Shown one piece after another: positions 52,789-61,627 of a stretch of DNA of 64,000 nucleotides. The stretch is taken from positions 453,762 to 517,761 of the forward strand of contig JAUZOO010000001.1 of assembly GCA_030706405.1 (NCBI GenBank), read 5' to 3'. Made by a program: the position numbers and the translations under genes. Source of the stretch: Bacteroidota bacterium. Lineage in GTDB: Bacteria; Bacteroidota; Bacteroidia; Bacteroidales; JAAUTT01. Under the pieces are notes generated by a model, which did not search any database, was not told the origin of the DNA, and was given only the letters and a program-made list of their open reading frames with translations. The stretch's first letter is position 1; each line of letters starts with the position of its first letter.

Positions 52789-53964
52789 ATGAAACTTTCG
52801 AAAGAATTGGTCAATGATTTACCCCGGCGGTGGACACGTATTCGTAAACAGATGGAATTAGCAAAAGCCGATGCATGCCTGCTTTCGGGGACTGAAAACT
52901 TGTTTTATGCTACAGGCATGGTTTTCAGCGGATATTTTTACCTGCCGTTGAGTGGCGATCCGTTATACTTTGTGAAACGACCGGTTGGACTTTCGGGCGA
53001 TAATGTCATTTATATCCGTAAACCCGAACAAATACCCGAAGCTTTGACTGAAAACGGATTTGAACTGCCTGATGTCGTTATGCTTGAAAGTGAGGAGTTG
53101 AGCCATGCCGATTGGTGCCGCCTGGAAAATGCAATGAAACCTGCCCGTGCTATCAGCGGAACACCAGCCATACGGATTGCCCGCAGCGTTAAAACAGCTT
53201 ACGAAATTGGGCAATTTAAATTATCGGCACAGTATCATACCGAAGTCTATAATCAGATACCTTCGCTATATAGGCCAGGAATGACAGATCTGGAATTTTC
53301 CGTAGCCATCGAAGGGGCCATGCGCTTAAAGGGATGTTTAGGCATGGTTCGTGTTTTTGGAACCAGCATGGAAATATTTATGGGAAGTATCCTTACCGGC
53401 GATAATGCTGCCGCTCCCTCTCCATACGATTTTGCGTTGGGTGGTGGAGGATTGCATCCATCCATTCCGGTGGGTGCTAACGGTTCTCTGCTCGAAAGTG
53501 GGAAAACGGTGATGGTAGATGTGGGCGGAAATTTTACCGGTTATATTACGGACATGACCCGCGTATTTGCTATTGGAGACTTGCCGGAACATGCTTACAG
53601 GGCGCACCAGGTAGCTCTTGAAATTCAGAACAGGATTGTGGAAATGGCCGGGCCCGGTGTCAGAGCTGAAGATTTATACGATGAAGCAGTTGCTATTGCT
53701 ACACGCAACGGATTGGCCGATTGCTTTATGGGTGCTGAACAGCAGGCTAAGTTTGTAGGGCATGGAATTGGAATTGAGCTCAATGAATTGCCGGTTTTGT
53801 CGACGCGTTCGAACGATATTCTGGAAGAAGGAATGGTTTTTGCGCTGGAGCCTAAATTTATTATCGCCGGCGTAGGTGCGGTAGGAATTGAAAACTCGTT
53901 TGTAGTAACGGCCTCGGGTATTGAGAAGATAACACTTTCGAAGGAGGAGATAATTCGATTGTAA
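52789..53964 (+). CDS. M24-family Xaa-Pro aminopeptidase-like protein
   Basis: I choose ATG 52789 (MKLSKELVNDLPRRWTRIRK) over a GTG six bases upstream. The 391-residue product has a creatinase N-terminal domain (to about 145) and a pita-bread M24 domain with the metal ligands in VMVDVGGNFTGYITDMTRVF (the two Asp), FVGHGIGIELNELP (His), FALEPKF (Glu) and GAVGIENSFVV (Glu). It should remove N-terminal residues next to proline from peptides. It stands alone between the tRNA gene and convergent trpS. Confidence 0.86.
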   Translation: MKLSKELVNDLPRRWTRIRKQMELAKADACLLSGTENLFYATGMVFSGYFYLPLSGDPLYFVKRPVGLSGDNVIYIRKPEQIPEALTENGFELPDVVMLESEELSHADWCRLENAMKPARAISGTPAIRIARSVKTAYEIGQFKLSAQYHTEVYNQIPSLYRPGMTDLEFSVAIEGAMRLKGCLGMVRVFGTSMEIFMGSILTGDNAAAPSPYDFALGGGGLHPSIPVGANGSLLESGKTVMVDVGGNFTGYITDMTRVFAIGDLPEHAYRAHQVALEIQNRIVEMAGPGVRAEDLYDEAVAIATRNGLADCFMGAEQQAKFVGHGIGIELNELPVLSTRSNDILEEGMVFALEPKFIIAGVGAVGIENSFVVTASGIEKITLSKEEIIRL

Positions 53965-53983
53965 AGGCTGTTGTGTTATATAG

Positions 53984-54040
53984 AACGCGAAGACGCAAGA
54001 GCGCAAAGTAATTTTCATAGCGACTTGGCGACTTCGCGTT
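53984..54040. terminator. Long-loop inverted repeat between convergent genes
   Basis: AACGCGAAG pairs with CTTCGCGTT over a 39-nt loop between the peptidase and the convergent trpS. The element is typical of repeat-like intergenic DNA in this phylum and may stop transcription from both sides; weak support. Confidence 0.35.
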
Positions 54041-54055
54041 TATTTGATTCTTTAG

Positions 54056-55045
54056 CTAAAAAGGCTTAAACCCGATAATTTCCCGTACATCTTTTAAGGT
54101 TTTCGATGCACTTTCGCGAGCTTTTTCGGCTCCCATATTCACCACTTTACGCAGATAATCGTTGTCGGCATAAATTTCCTGGATGCGTTCGCGGATCGGA
54201 TTTAAGTAATTGACAATATCTTCGGCCACTTGCTTTTTCATATCGCCATAACGAATCTCACAGGCATTGTATTTATCCTTGTAGAATTTGACCATATCGG
54301 GCGTTGAAACGATCTTCATGATGGTAAACAGGTTTGCTACCCCGTCGCTCATCTTTTGGTGAGGTTCGGTGGGGCCTGCATCGGTAACTGCCGACATCAC
54401 TTTCTTGCGGATTACCTTTGGATCGTCGATCAGGTAAATGCCGTTACCTTCCGATTTGCCCATCTTGCCAGAACCGTCGAGCCCGGGCACTTTTACGAGG
54501 TCTTTGCCGTAGTTGAAGGCTTCCGGTTCGGGGAAGTAATCTACCTTATATATCTGGTTAAAACGGCGGGCATATTTAGCGGTAATTTCAAGGTGAGGTT
54601 TTTGGTCCTTGCCTACGGGGACTTTGGTAGCCCGATGGATTAGAATGTCGGTAGCCATCAACACAGGGTAGGTGAGGAGGCCGGCATTAACATTGTCGGG
54701 CTGTTTCCGCATTTTCTCCTTGAAGGTGGTGGTGCGTTGCAATTCGCCAACGTAGGCATTCATATTCATAAGCAGGTACAGTTCCGAAATTTCGGGAACA
54801 TCGCTCTGCACATAAATCGTAGCAGCTTCCGGGTCAAGTCCGCAAGCCAGATATTCGGCCAGCACCTTACGTACATTGTCGTGAAGGTCGGTGGGCGTTG
54901 GATGGGTGGTGAGTGAATGTAAATCGGCAATAAAGAAGAAGCAATTGTATTCGTGTTGCATCTTCAAAAAGTTTTTAACCGCCCCAAAGTAATTGCCCAT
55001 GTGCAGGTTTCCGGTGGGTCTTATTCCGCTAAGTACAGTATCCAT
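54056..55045 (-). CDS. trpS: Tryptophanyl-tRNA synthetase
   Basis: The 329-residue product carries the class I signatures: SGIRPTGNLHMGNYFG near residue 5 (HIGH-like) and SGKMGKSEGN near 196 (KMSKS-like), with the Trp-pocket region LYLLMNMNAYVGELQRTT. Length is typical of bacterial TrpS. A TAGTTTTG box on the minus strand (55086-55093) upstream of the start matches the -7 promoter consensus. It attaches tryptophan to tRNA in the cytoplasm. Confidence 0.95.
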   Translation of the reverse strand: MDTVLSGIRPTGNLHMGNYFGAVKNFLKMQHEYNCFFFIADLHSLTTHPTPTDLHDNVRKVLAEYLACGLDPEAATIYVQSDVPEISELYLLMNMNAYVGELQRTTTFKEKMRKQPDNVNAGLLTYPVLMATDILIHRATKVPVGKDQKPHLEITAKYARRFNQIYKVDYFPEPEAFNYGKDLVKVPGLDGSGKMGKSEGNGIYLIDDPKVIRKKVMSAVTDAGPTEPHQKMSDGVANLFTIMKIVSTPDMVKFYKDKYNACEIRYGDMKKQVAEDIVNYLNPIRERIQEIYADNDYLRKVVNMGAEKARESASKTLKDVREIIGFKPF

Positions 55046-55304
55046 GTTTATTTATTCAAAAATTTCAGATTCAAAGTTGAAGTTGCAAAACTACAATAAA
55101 AGTTGTTTCGCTTTTGCTAATTACGCAAGAGGATTACTTGAAAAATGGAGACATATTAGGTTTTTTGAAGATAAGATTTTTTTTGATCGAAAAATTTTAT
55201 ACAAAATGATATTGTTTATTTTTTTTATTTATTTTAGTAACAGTTTTAAAGGAAATATTTATAATTTAGATATAGCGTAATTATTTATTAATCAATTTCC
55301 AACT

Positions 55305-56798
55305 ATGAAAAGAATGTATTTCTTGAGCCTGTTTATGCTCATGTTATCAGTAATTTCCTGTAAGAAGGAAAACACAAAAGATTCGAATGGTACGGTTGAA
55401 TTTTCTGTTTCGTTGGGCTCTTCCAACCTTCTGAAGAGTACCTCTGCCGACTCTATGTCCGTGGCTTCGGCTATAGTGGTTACAATCGAAGACCTGAACG
55501 GTAAAGTGCTTTATAATAGTGAGCGTGTGGAACTTTATAATATGAATGGTTCCTATATCAGTAAACCGTTATCGCTGGTTCCGGGTAACTATAAACTGAC
55601 AAAGTTTATGGTTGTTGACAAGAACTCGAATGTACTTTACCTGACTCCAGTGTCCGGTTCCGCCAAAGCATATCTGGTGAATAAGCCATTGGCGATCAGT
55701 TTTGCAGTGGCTAAAGATCAAGCAACTAAGATAGGTCCTGAAGTGATTAGTGCAAAAGGCTCACAGCCGCAGGATTTCGGTTATGCTACGTTTAGCTTCA
55801 ATGTCGTAAAAACGTTTAATTTTTTGATGGGCGTTTTCGTTTATAACAGTACTTCGCAGAATTTTGAATTGACTTCGGCCACAGTGACTGTTTCTTCGGA
55901 TTCCAGTTCAACTTTTACCAAAGCAATAAAGGCCGTAACCGATACATTCACCGTAAGGGATGGACTTAGTCGGTATATTTTAAAGGTAACCAAAGATGGC
56001 TATCAAACGTGGAGTGATACGCTCTCGGCTTCCGAACTGAAACTTTATTACAGCTCGCTCGACAAAGGCCCTCTGAAAGTTATTCTACAGAAATCATCAG
56101 GTAACGATGGTCTTGTAGCATATTATAAGTTTAATCAGGATGTGAAGGATTATAGCGGGAACAATAATAATGGAACTTATTATGGTCGTAAATTTTATGG
56201 TTTTGGTATTAATCAGGATACTTTATCATCACTTGATTTGAATGGTTCTACGGATTATGTGGTAGTAAAGAATTCCCCTTCACTTAATACAATAGGAAAA
56301 CAAGTTACATTAGGTGCCTGGGTCTGTCCATCTTCTTTTTATGGCAATGGTGCTAATTCCATTATTTCAAAATTTGACAATATTGTTACTACTGAGTATA
56401 ACCTTACTTTTTGTAGTGATTTTTATAATGGAGGAGGGTCTAAAATTAATTCCTCTTTTCAGTTTTGTGTAATAACTGATAAGGGAACCTTTGTTGTAAC
56501 TACCACTGGCGGGTCAGATTTCCAATATAATTATTTTCAATATCAGCCATATAATTGGTATTATGTTGTTGGAACCTATGATGGAAGTTATATTAAACTT
56601 TATGTTAATGGGGTGTTAAAAGCTTGGCGTTCTGCTTTTGGAACTATATTGACTTCTAATGGTGATGTCTTTATTGGAAAGCATCCGAATTTGACTCGTC
56701 CGGATTATGATTTTACTAAAGGAAAGATTGATGAAGCCCGGATTTATAGTCGTGCCTTAAGTCAGGATGAAATTATACAATTATATAAGTTAAAATAA
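55305..56798 (+). CDS. Surface lipoprotein with LamG domain, copy 1
   Basis: The 497-residue protein has a lipoprotein signal with lipobox VISC (Cys19) followed by KKEN, a Bacteroidota outer-membrane lipoprotein start. Residues 25-265 are beta-rich with a DUF4493/carboxypeptidase-regulatory-like character (VVTIEDLNGKVLYNSERVEL). From about 268 a concanavalin-like LamG domain begins (DGLVAYYKFNQDVKDYSGNN) and runs to the end (KIDEARIYSRALSQDEI). It is probably a carbohydrate- or protein-binding surface protein. The first about 285 residues are almost identical to copy 2, just 47 bases downstream, while the LamG parts differ. Confidence 0.82.
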   Translation: MKRMYFLSLFMLMLSVISCKKENTKDSNGTVEFSVSLGSSNLLKSTSADSMSVASAIVVTIEDLNGKVLYNSERVELYNMNGSYISKPLSLVPGNYKLTKFMVVDKNSNVLYLTPVSGSAKAYLVNKPLAISFAVAKDQATKIGPEVISAKGSQPQDFGYATFSFNVVKTFNFLMGVFVYNSTSQNFELTSATVTVSSDSSSTFTKAIKAVTDTFTVRDGLSRYILKVTKDGYQTWSDTLSASELKLYYSSLDKGPLKVILQKSSGNDGLVAYYKFNQDVKDYSGNNNNGTYYGRKFYGFGINQDTLSSLDLNGSTDYVVVKNSPSLNTIGKQVTLGAWVCPSSFYGNGANSIISKFDNIVTTEYNLTFCSDFYNGGGSKINSSFQFCVITDKGTFVVTTTGGSDFQYNYFQYQPYNWYYVVGTYDGSYIKLYVNGVLKAWRSAFGTILTSNGDVFIGKHPNLTRPDYDFTKGKIDEARIYSRALSQDEIIQLYKLK

Positions 56799-56845
56799 TA
56801 AGTTTTTGAAATATAGTAATTAGCTATTAATTAATGATTAAGATT

Positions 56846-58348
56846 ATGAAAAAGTTGTGTTTTTTAAGTCTGGTTATGCTAGTATTAGCGATAACATCCT
56901 GTAAGAAGGAAAACGCAAAAGATTCGAATGGTACGGTTGAATTTTCGGTTTCGTTAGGATCTTCCAGCCTTCTGAAGAGTACTTCAGCCGACTCTACGGC
57001 CGTGGCTTCGGCTATAGTGGTTACAATCGAGGACCTGAATGGTAAAGTGCTTTACAACAGTGAGCGTGTGGAACTTTATAATATGAATGGTTCCTATATC
57101 AGTAAGCCGTTATCGCTGGTTCCGGGTAACTATAAACTGACAAAGTTTATGGTTGTTGACAAGAACTCGAATGTACTTTACCTGACCCCGGTGTCCGGTT
57201 CCGCCAAAGCCTATCTGGTGAATAAGCCATTGGCGATCAGTTTTGCAGTGGCTAAAGATCAAACAACTAAAATAAGCCCTGAAGTGATTAGTGCAAAAGG
57301 ATCACAGCCGCAGGATTTCGGTTATGCTACGTTTAGCTTCAATGTCGTAAAAACGTTTAATTTTTTGATGGGCGTTTTTGTTTACAACAGTACTTCCCAG
57401 AATTTTGAATTGACTTCGGCCACAGTGACTGTTTCTTCGGATTCCAGTTCGACCTTTACAAAAACAATAAAGGCCGTAACCGATACATTCACCGTAAGGG
57501 ATGGACTTAGTCGATATATTTTGAAGGTAACCAAAGATGGCTATCAAACGTGGAGTGATACACTCTCGGCTTCCGAACTGAAACTTTATTACAGCTCGCT
57601 CGACAAAGGCCCTCTGAAAGTTATTCTACTGAAATCATCAGGTAACGATGGTCTTGTAGCGTATTATAAGTTTAATCAGGATGTAAGGGACTATAGTGGG
57701 AATAACAATAATGGAACTTATTATGGACGTAAATATTATTCTTTCGGACATAATCAAGATACTCTTTCTTCTATAGATTTGAATGGGTCTACCGATTATG
57801 TGGTTGTAAAGAATTCAAACTCTCTTAATAGCATTTCACGTCAGATTACACTGTGTGCCTGGGTTTGTCCATCTTCGTTTTATGGAAATGGTTCCAATTC
57901 TTTTATTTCGAAGATTACCCCAAATAATTCCGCTATATTTAGTTTGGGCTTAAGCAGTGATCTCTATAATGGTGGAGGGCATTATGAAAATTCCCGTTTT
58001 ATTTTCTACGTTGGCACCAGCACTGGTACGTATCCTGTTACAACTACAGGAGATGCGTCAACTACAGATTGTAAGTATGTGTATTTTCAATATCAATTGA
58101 ATAAATGGTATTTTGTTGTTGGAACCTATGACGGAAGCATTGCTAAGCTTTATGTCAATGGGGAGTTGAAAGCATGGCGTTCGTTTACTGGAAATATAGT
58201 TGCATTTAATGATGATGTTTACATTGGGAAATATCCACATATGGATCGTTCCTATTATGACTATACTTCTGCTAAAATCGACGAAGCCAGAATTTATAGC
58301 CGGTCATTAAGTCAGGATGAAATTCTCCAACTATATAAACAGCGATAA
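56846..58348 (+). CDS. Surface lipoprotein with LamG domain, copy 2
   Basis: I take ATG 56846 (MKKLCFLSLVMLVLAITSCKKEN) because it gives a normal lipoprotein signal; an in-frame ATG lies 12 bases upstream. The 500-residue product duplicates copy 1: lipobox ITSC, the beta-rich N-half nearly identical, and a LamG domain (LVAYYKFNQDVRDYSGNN to the end) that has diverged and contains extra residues (GDASTTDCKYVYFQ). Tandem duplication with a fast-changing binding domain suggests adaptation to different ligands. A perfect terminator follows. Confidence 0.82.
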   Translation: MKKLCFLSLVMLVLAITSCKKENAKDSNGTVEFSVSLGSSSLLKSTSADSTAVASAIVVTIEDLNGKVLYNSERVELYNMNGSYISKPLSLVPGNYKLTKFMVVDKNSNVLYLTPVSGSAKAYLVNKPLAISFAVAKDQTTKISPEVISAKGSQPQDFGYATFSFNVVKTFNFLMGVFVYNSTSQNFELTSATVTVSSDSSSTFTKTIKAVTDTFTVRDGLSRYILKVTKDGYQTWSDTLSASELKLYYSSLDKGPLKVILLKSSGNDGLVAYYKFNQDVRDYSGNNNNGTYYGRKYYSFGHNQDTLSSIDLNGSTDYVVVKNSNSLNSISRQITLCAWVCPSSFYGNGSNSFISKITPNNSAIFSLGLSSDLYNGGGHYENSRFIFYVGTSTGTYPVTTTGDASTTDCKYVYFQYQLNKWYFVVGTYDGSIAKLYVNGELKAWRSFTGNIVAFNDDVYIGKYPHMDRSYYDYTSAKIDEARIYSRSLSQDEILQLYKQR

Positions 58349-58374
58349 AGATTTTGTTGATTTTGATTGATAAG

Positions 58375-58410
58375 AGCGCAAGCGGTCGGAAAGTGACGCT
58401 TGCGCTTTTT
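58375..58410 (+). terminator. Intrinsic terminator after the LamG lipoprotein pair
   Basis: AGCGCAAGCG and CGCTTGCGCT form a perfect 10-bp stem followed by TTTTT. Strong. Confidence 0.9.
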
Positions 58411-58440
58411 ATTTCATGATACGAGCAATATTTATTATTT

Positions 58441-58472
58441 TTTGGTTGCTCCCGCAACAATTAATATCTTCG
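58441..58472 (+). promoter_or_regulatory. Possible promoter of rbfA
   Basis: TTTG (58441-58444), 20 nt and TATCTTCG (58465-58472, one mismatch to TAnnTTTG) lie 20 bases before the rbfA start. Moderate. Confidence 0.4.
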
Positions 58473-58492
58473 TGCTCTGAAAAATTAATAGT

Positions 58493-58831
58493 ATGGAATC
58501 TACCCGTCAAAGTAAAGTTGCCCGTCAGCTTCAGAAGGATCTTGGAGATATTATCCAGCGTATGGGTAAGGATGTCCTCGAAGGCCGTTTGGTAACGGTA
58601 ACCGTGGTACGCATGAGCCCCGATTTGAGCGTTGCCAAGGTATATCTGAGTATATTCCCATCGGAAAATCAAAAAGAGTATTTGAAGAATTTTTGTACCC
58701 ATACCAAAGCCATCCGCAACGAGCTTGGACAACGGGTACGTAACCAACTGCGCATCGTTCCCGAACTTGCCTTTTTTGTCGACGACAGTCTTGACTATGT
58801 CGAAAAAATCGATCAATTGTTAAAAAAGTAA
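58493..58831 (+). CDS. rbfA: Ribosome-binding factor A
   Basis: The 112-residue product matches RbfA in length and motif: STRQSKVARQLQKDLGDIIQ at the start, VTVVRMSPDLSVAKVYLSIF in the KH-like core, and a C-terminal RIVPELAFFVDDSLDYVEKI. It matures the 30S subunit. It leads a short operon with the methyltransferase nine bases downstream and the LolC/E-like permease. Confidence 0.95.
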   Translation: MESTRQSKVARQLQKDLGDIIQRMGKDVLEGRLVTVTVVRMSPDLSVAKVYLSIFPSENQKEYLKNFCTHTKAIRNELGQRVRNQLRIVPELAFFVDDSLDYVEKIDQLLKK

Positions 58832-58840
58832 CTCATTACC

Positions 58841-59650
58841 ATGCAATACGATCCTATCAAACGCTTTCTGGGTAAAATATTCAATTCAACTCCTATTCTG
58901 CGGGTGTTGTTTTATAAGATGCTCGATCTGTTATTATTGCGTACCTGGCATATTAAAAAGGAAATCAGGCAAATACGGAAGTGCTTTCCCGAAAAGGCCG
59001 AAATTCTTGATGCCGGTTCAGGTTTCGGACAGTATGTTTATTATATATCAACGCTTTCGCCGAAGTGGAATATTAAAGGCGTAGATGTTAAGGAAGAACA
59101 GATTGCCGATTGCAACCGGTTTTTCACGAAACTAGGGCGTGGCAACCGGGTTGTTTTTGAAGAAGCTGACCTTACCAAATATAGCGAACCTGAGCGGTTT
59201 GACATGATCCTTTCCGTGGATGTGATGGAACATATTCTCGAAGATGTTGAAGTCTTTAAAAATTTTAATAAATCGCTTAAACCCGGAGGCGTGTTGCTGG
59301 TTTCAACTCCGTCGGACCAAGGCGGTTCGGATGTTCATGACGATCACGAAGCTTCGTTCGTTGGCGAGCATGTTCGCGACGGATACAACATCATCCAGAT
59401 AGAAGAAAAACTTTATACCGCAGGCTTCTCTAAGGTTGAAGCATATTATTCGTATGGCTGTCCCGGTAAAATATCGTGGAAGCTGTCGATGAAATATCCG
59501 ATCCTGATGGTAAATACAAGCAAGCTGTTTTTGTTAGTGCTTCCTTTCTATTATATCGTAACCTTTCCATTTGCTTTGATCCTGAATTATTTCGATGTTA
59601 AGCAAAAGCATCAGTCGGGCACGGGGCTTATTGTTAAAGCGTTTAAATAA
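58841..59650 (+). CDS. Class I SAM-dependent methyltransferase
   Basis: The 269-residue product has SAM motif I (EILDAGSGFGQYVYYIS near 54-70), motif II region VEADLT-like (EEADLTKYSEPERFDM) and SVDVMEHILEDVEVFKNF, typical of UbiE/COQ5-type enzymes. A hydrophobic C-terminal stretch (LFLLVLPFYYIVTFPFALIL) may anchor it in the membrane. It follows rbfA closely and could modify a lipid or other small substrate; the target is unknown. Confidence 0.83.
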   Translation: MQYDPIKRFLGKIFNSTPILRVLFYKMLDLLLLRTWHIKKEIRQIRKCFPEKAEILDAGSGFGQYVYYISTLSPKWNIKGVDVKEEQIADCNRFFTKLGRGNRVVFEEADLTKYSEPERFDMILSVDVMEHILEDVEVFKNFNKSLKPGGVLLVSTPSDQGGSDVHDDHEASFVGEHVRDGYNIIQIEEKLYTAGFSKVEAYYSYGCPGKISWKLSMKYPILMVNTSKLFLLVLPFYYIVTFPFALILNYFDVKQKHQSGTGLIVKAFK

Positions 59651-59727
59651 TTAAGCGATTAGGTGACGAAGTGATTAAGCGACTAAATGAACCCTGAAAC
59701 CTGTAACTTCTAACTTGCAATAAAGCT

Positions 59728-60948
59728 TTGAAACTCCCGATATACATAGCAAAACGCTATCTGTTTGCCAAGAAATCCCACAATGCCATTAACGTTATTT
59801 CTGCCATTTCGGTGGCCGGCGTTACCGTTGGTACCATGGCTTTGGTTATTGTTTTATCGGTTTTTAATGGCTTCGATTCGTTAATTCAGAAGCTTTATAA
59901 TACGTTCGATCCGGATTTAAAAATTACGATTGCCGAGGGCAAAAGGTTTATCCCTTCCGACACTGTACTTGGTAAACTCTCGAATATTAAGGGCGTTGCA
60001 TCGTGGTCTAAAGTAGTGGAAGAAAATGCTTTGCTGAAGTATGGCGAGAAGCAATTTATCGCTACCATTAAGGGTGTTGATGATAATTTCCAGCGGATCA
60101 ATGGTATTGATACCATGATTATTGACGGGACTTTTCAGCTTGAGGATAAGTCTATACCTTATGCAGTTATTGGGCAGGGGGTGGCTTATTTTTTGCAGGT
60201 CAATCTTAAAAATATCCTTCCCATCGATATTTATCTTCCCCGTAAGGATGCTTCTATGTCTATTGCTCCGGAAAATGCTTTTTCACACGAGCATTTATTT
60301 CCTTCCGGGATTTTTGCCATTGAGCAGGAGCATGATGGAAAGTACATGATTGTACCATTGAAGTTTGCCAACAAATTACTTGGCGATTCACTCTCGGTTA
60401 CCGCTATCGAGGTTAAAATGGCTAAGGATAGTGATCCCGAAGCTGTTCAAAATGAAGTGGAGCAGCTGTTTGGCGATAAGTTTAATGTTAAAAACCGATT
60501 TCAACAAAAGGAACTGTTTTATAAAATTATGAAGTATGAGAAATGGGCTATATTTTTCATACTCATGTTTATACTGATTATAGCTTCGTTTAATATCGTA
60601 GGCTCATTGTCGATGTTGATAATCGAAAAGAAGAAGGACATTGCAACTTTTCATAGTTTTGGGGCCGATCGGCTCCTGATACGTCGTATTTTTTTGTACG
60701 AAGGTATGATGATTTCGTTTTTTGGAGCATTTGCCGGAGTGGCATTGGGACTTATTGTTTGTTTCCTTCAACTGAAGTTCGGATTTGTCGCCTTACAAGG
60801 TTCGGGTGATTTTATCATCAAAGCATACCCTGTTTCCGTTCGTTTTTGGGATGTCGTTGTGATTTTCTTTACAGTTTTGGTAATTGGTTATTTGGCAGCA
60901 TTATATCCAGTAAAATATATTGTTCGAAAATATCTTCCGGAAAGGTAA
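59728..60948 (+). CDS. LolC/LolE-type ABC transporter permease
   Basis: The 406-residue protein starts at TTG 59728 (KLPIYIAKRYLFAKKSHNAI), as no ATG precedes the conserved first segment. It has one N-terminal and three C-terminal membrane helices (for example WAIFFILMFILIIASFNIVG near 272) around a periplasmic MacB-like core domain, the layout of LolC/LolE. It should work with a LolD ATPase in lipoprotein release, but no ATPase is adjacent. Its link to rbfA is common in Bacteroidota. Confidence 0.85.
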   Translation: MKLPIYIAKRYLFAKKSHNAINVISAISVAGVTVGTMALVIVLSVFNGFDSLIQKLYNTFDPDLKITIAEGKRFIPSDTVLGKLSNIKGVASWSKVVEENALLKYGEKQFIATIKGVDDNFQRINGIDTMIIDGTFQLEDKSIPYAVIGQGVAYFLQVNLKNILPIDIYLPRKDASMSIAPENAFSHEHLFPSGIFAIEQEHDGKYMIVPLKFANKLLGDSLSVTAIEVKMAKDSDPEAVQNEVEQLFGDKFNVKNRFQQKELFYKIMKYEKWAIFFILMFILIIASFNIVGSLSMLIIEKKKDIATFHSFGADRLLIRRIFLYEGMMISFFGAFAGVALGLIVCFLQLKFGFVALQGSGDFIIKAYPVSVRFWDVVVIFFTVLVIGYLAALYPVKYIVRKYLPER

Positions 60949-61241
60949 ATGCTGTCTGTTGGGGAAATTAGTTAATTTTTTCTGAAAGAGTAAACAAAAA
61001 ATACCTATATTTAAACCGTTATTATTTAACACATTGAATTATAGTTTAAAAGGTGGTGTTTTGTGTTTCGGATGCAGGTTTGGGACTGCTGTTAGTCAAT
61101 ATGGATTTACCGTTTGTCACTAAAATGATTACTTTCATAAAATGAGCATCATAAGAAACATAAAAATGGATATATCGTATAAATATCTAACATTGCGCTT
61201 AACTCCCGTTAAATAGTAGAGATTATTTAATAATTGCCGGT

Positions 61242-61580
61242 ATGAAAAAAAAACTTTGCACCCTCTCTTTATTCCTTTTGTTTATAGCTCCGGCATTTGC
61301 TCAACAGCTGGATTTTACCGCAAGTGTTGATACGATAAAAATGTCATCCGGGAAAAAAGGGTTTAACGTTACTGTTGAGATAAAGGGTGGTACTCCTGAG
61401 TTTCAGGTGTTATGCTCCGATAAACCATTATGGTTAGGTGGTAAAGTAATTTTTACCGGAATAAGGATAACTGATAGAAAATATCAGATTAATAATATCG
61501 CACTTCCTGTATTTTATGTATGTGTGATTGATAAGAATAAAAAGTTATCTTGTTTGAGGAACGATGGTTTATTGAAGTAA
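61242..61580 (+). CDS. Small secreted hypothetical protein
   Basis: The 112-residue protein has a signal peptide (MKKKLCTLSLFLLFIAPAFAQ) and a beta-rich mature part beginning LDFTASVDTIKMSSGKKGFN. I recognise no family. It is 47 bases ahead of the giant adhesin gene, in the same direction, so it may be co-expressed with it. The SprB-like 'GGTPEF' piece in residues 50-56 (EIKGGTPEFQVLCSD) hints that it may be a single, short SprB-type unit. The 293-base gap upstream shows no gene. Confidence 0.6.
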   Translation: MKKKLCTLSLFLLFIAPAFAQQLDFTASVDTIKMSSGKKGFNVTVEIKGGTPEFQVLCSDKPLWLGGKVIFTGIRITDRKYQINNIALPVFYVCVIDKNKKLSCLRNDGLLK

Positions 61581-61627
61581 AGGCCAATTATTCCCTTATT
61601 TGTGTTTTGAAATAAAAGCTGCACATT

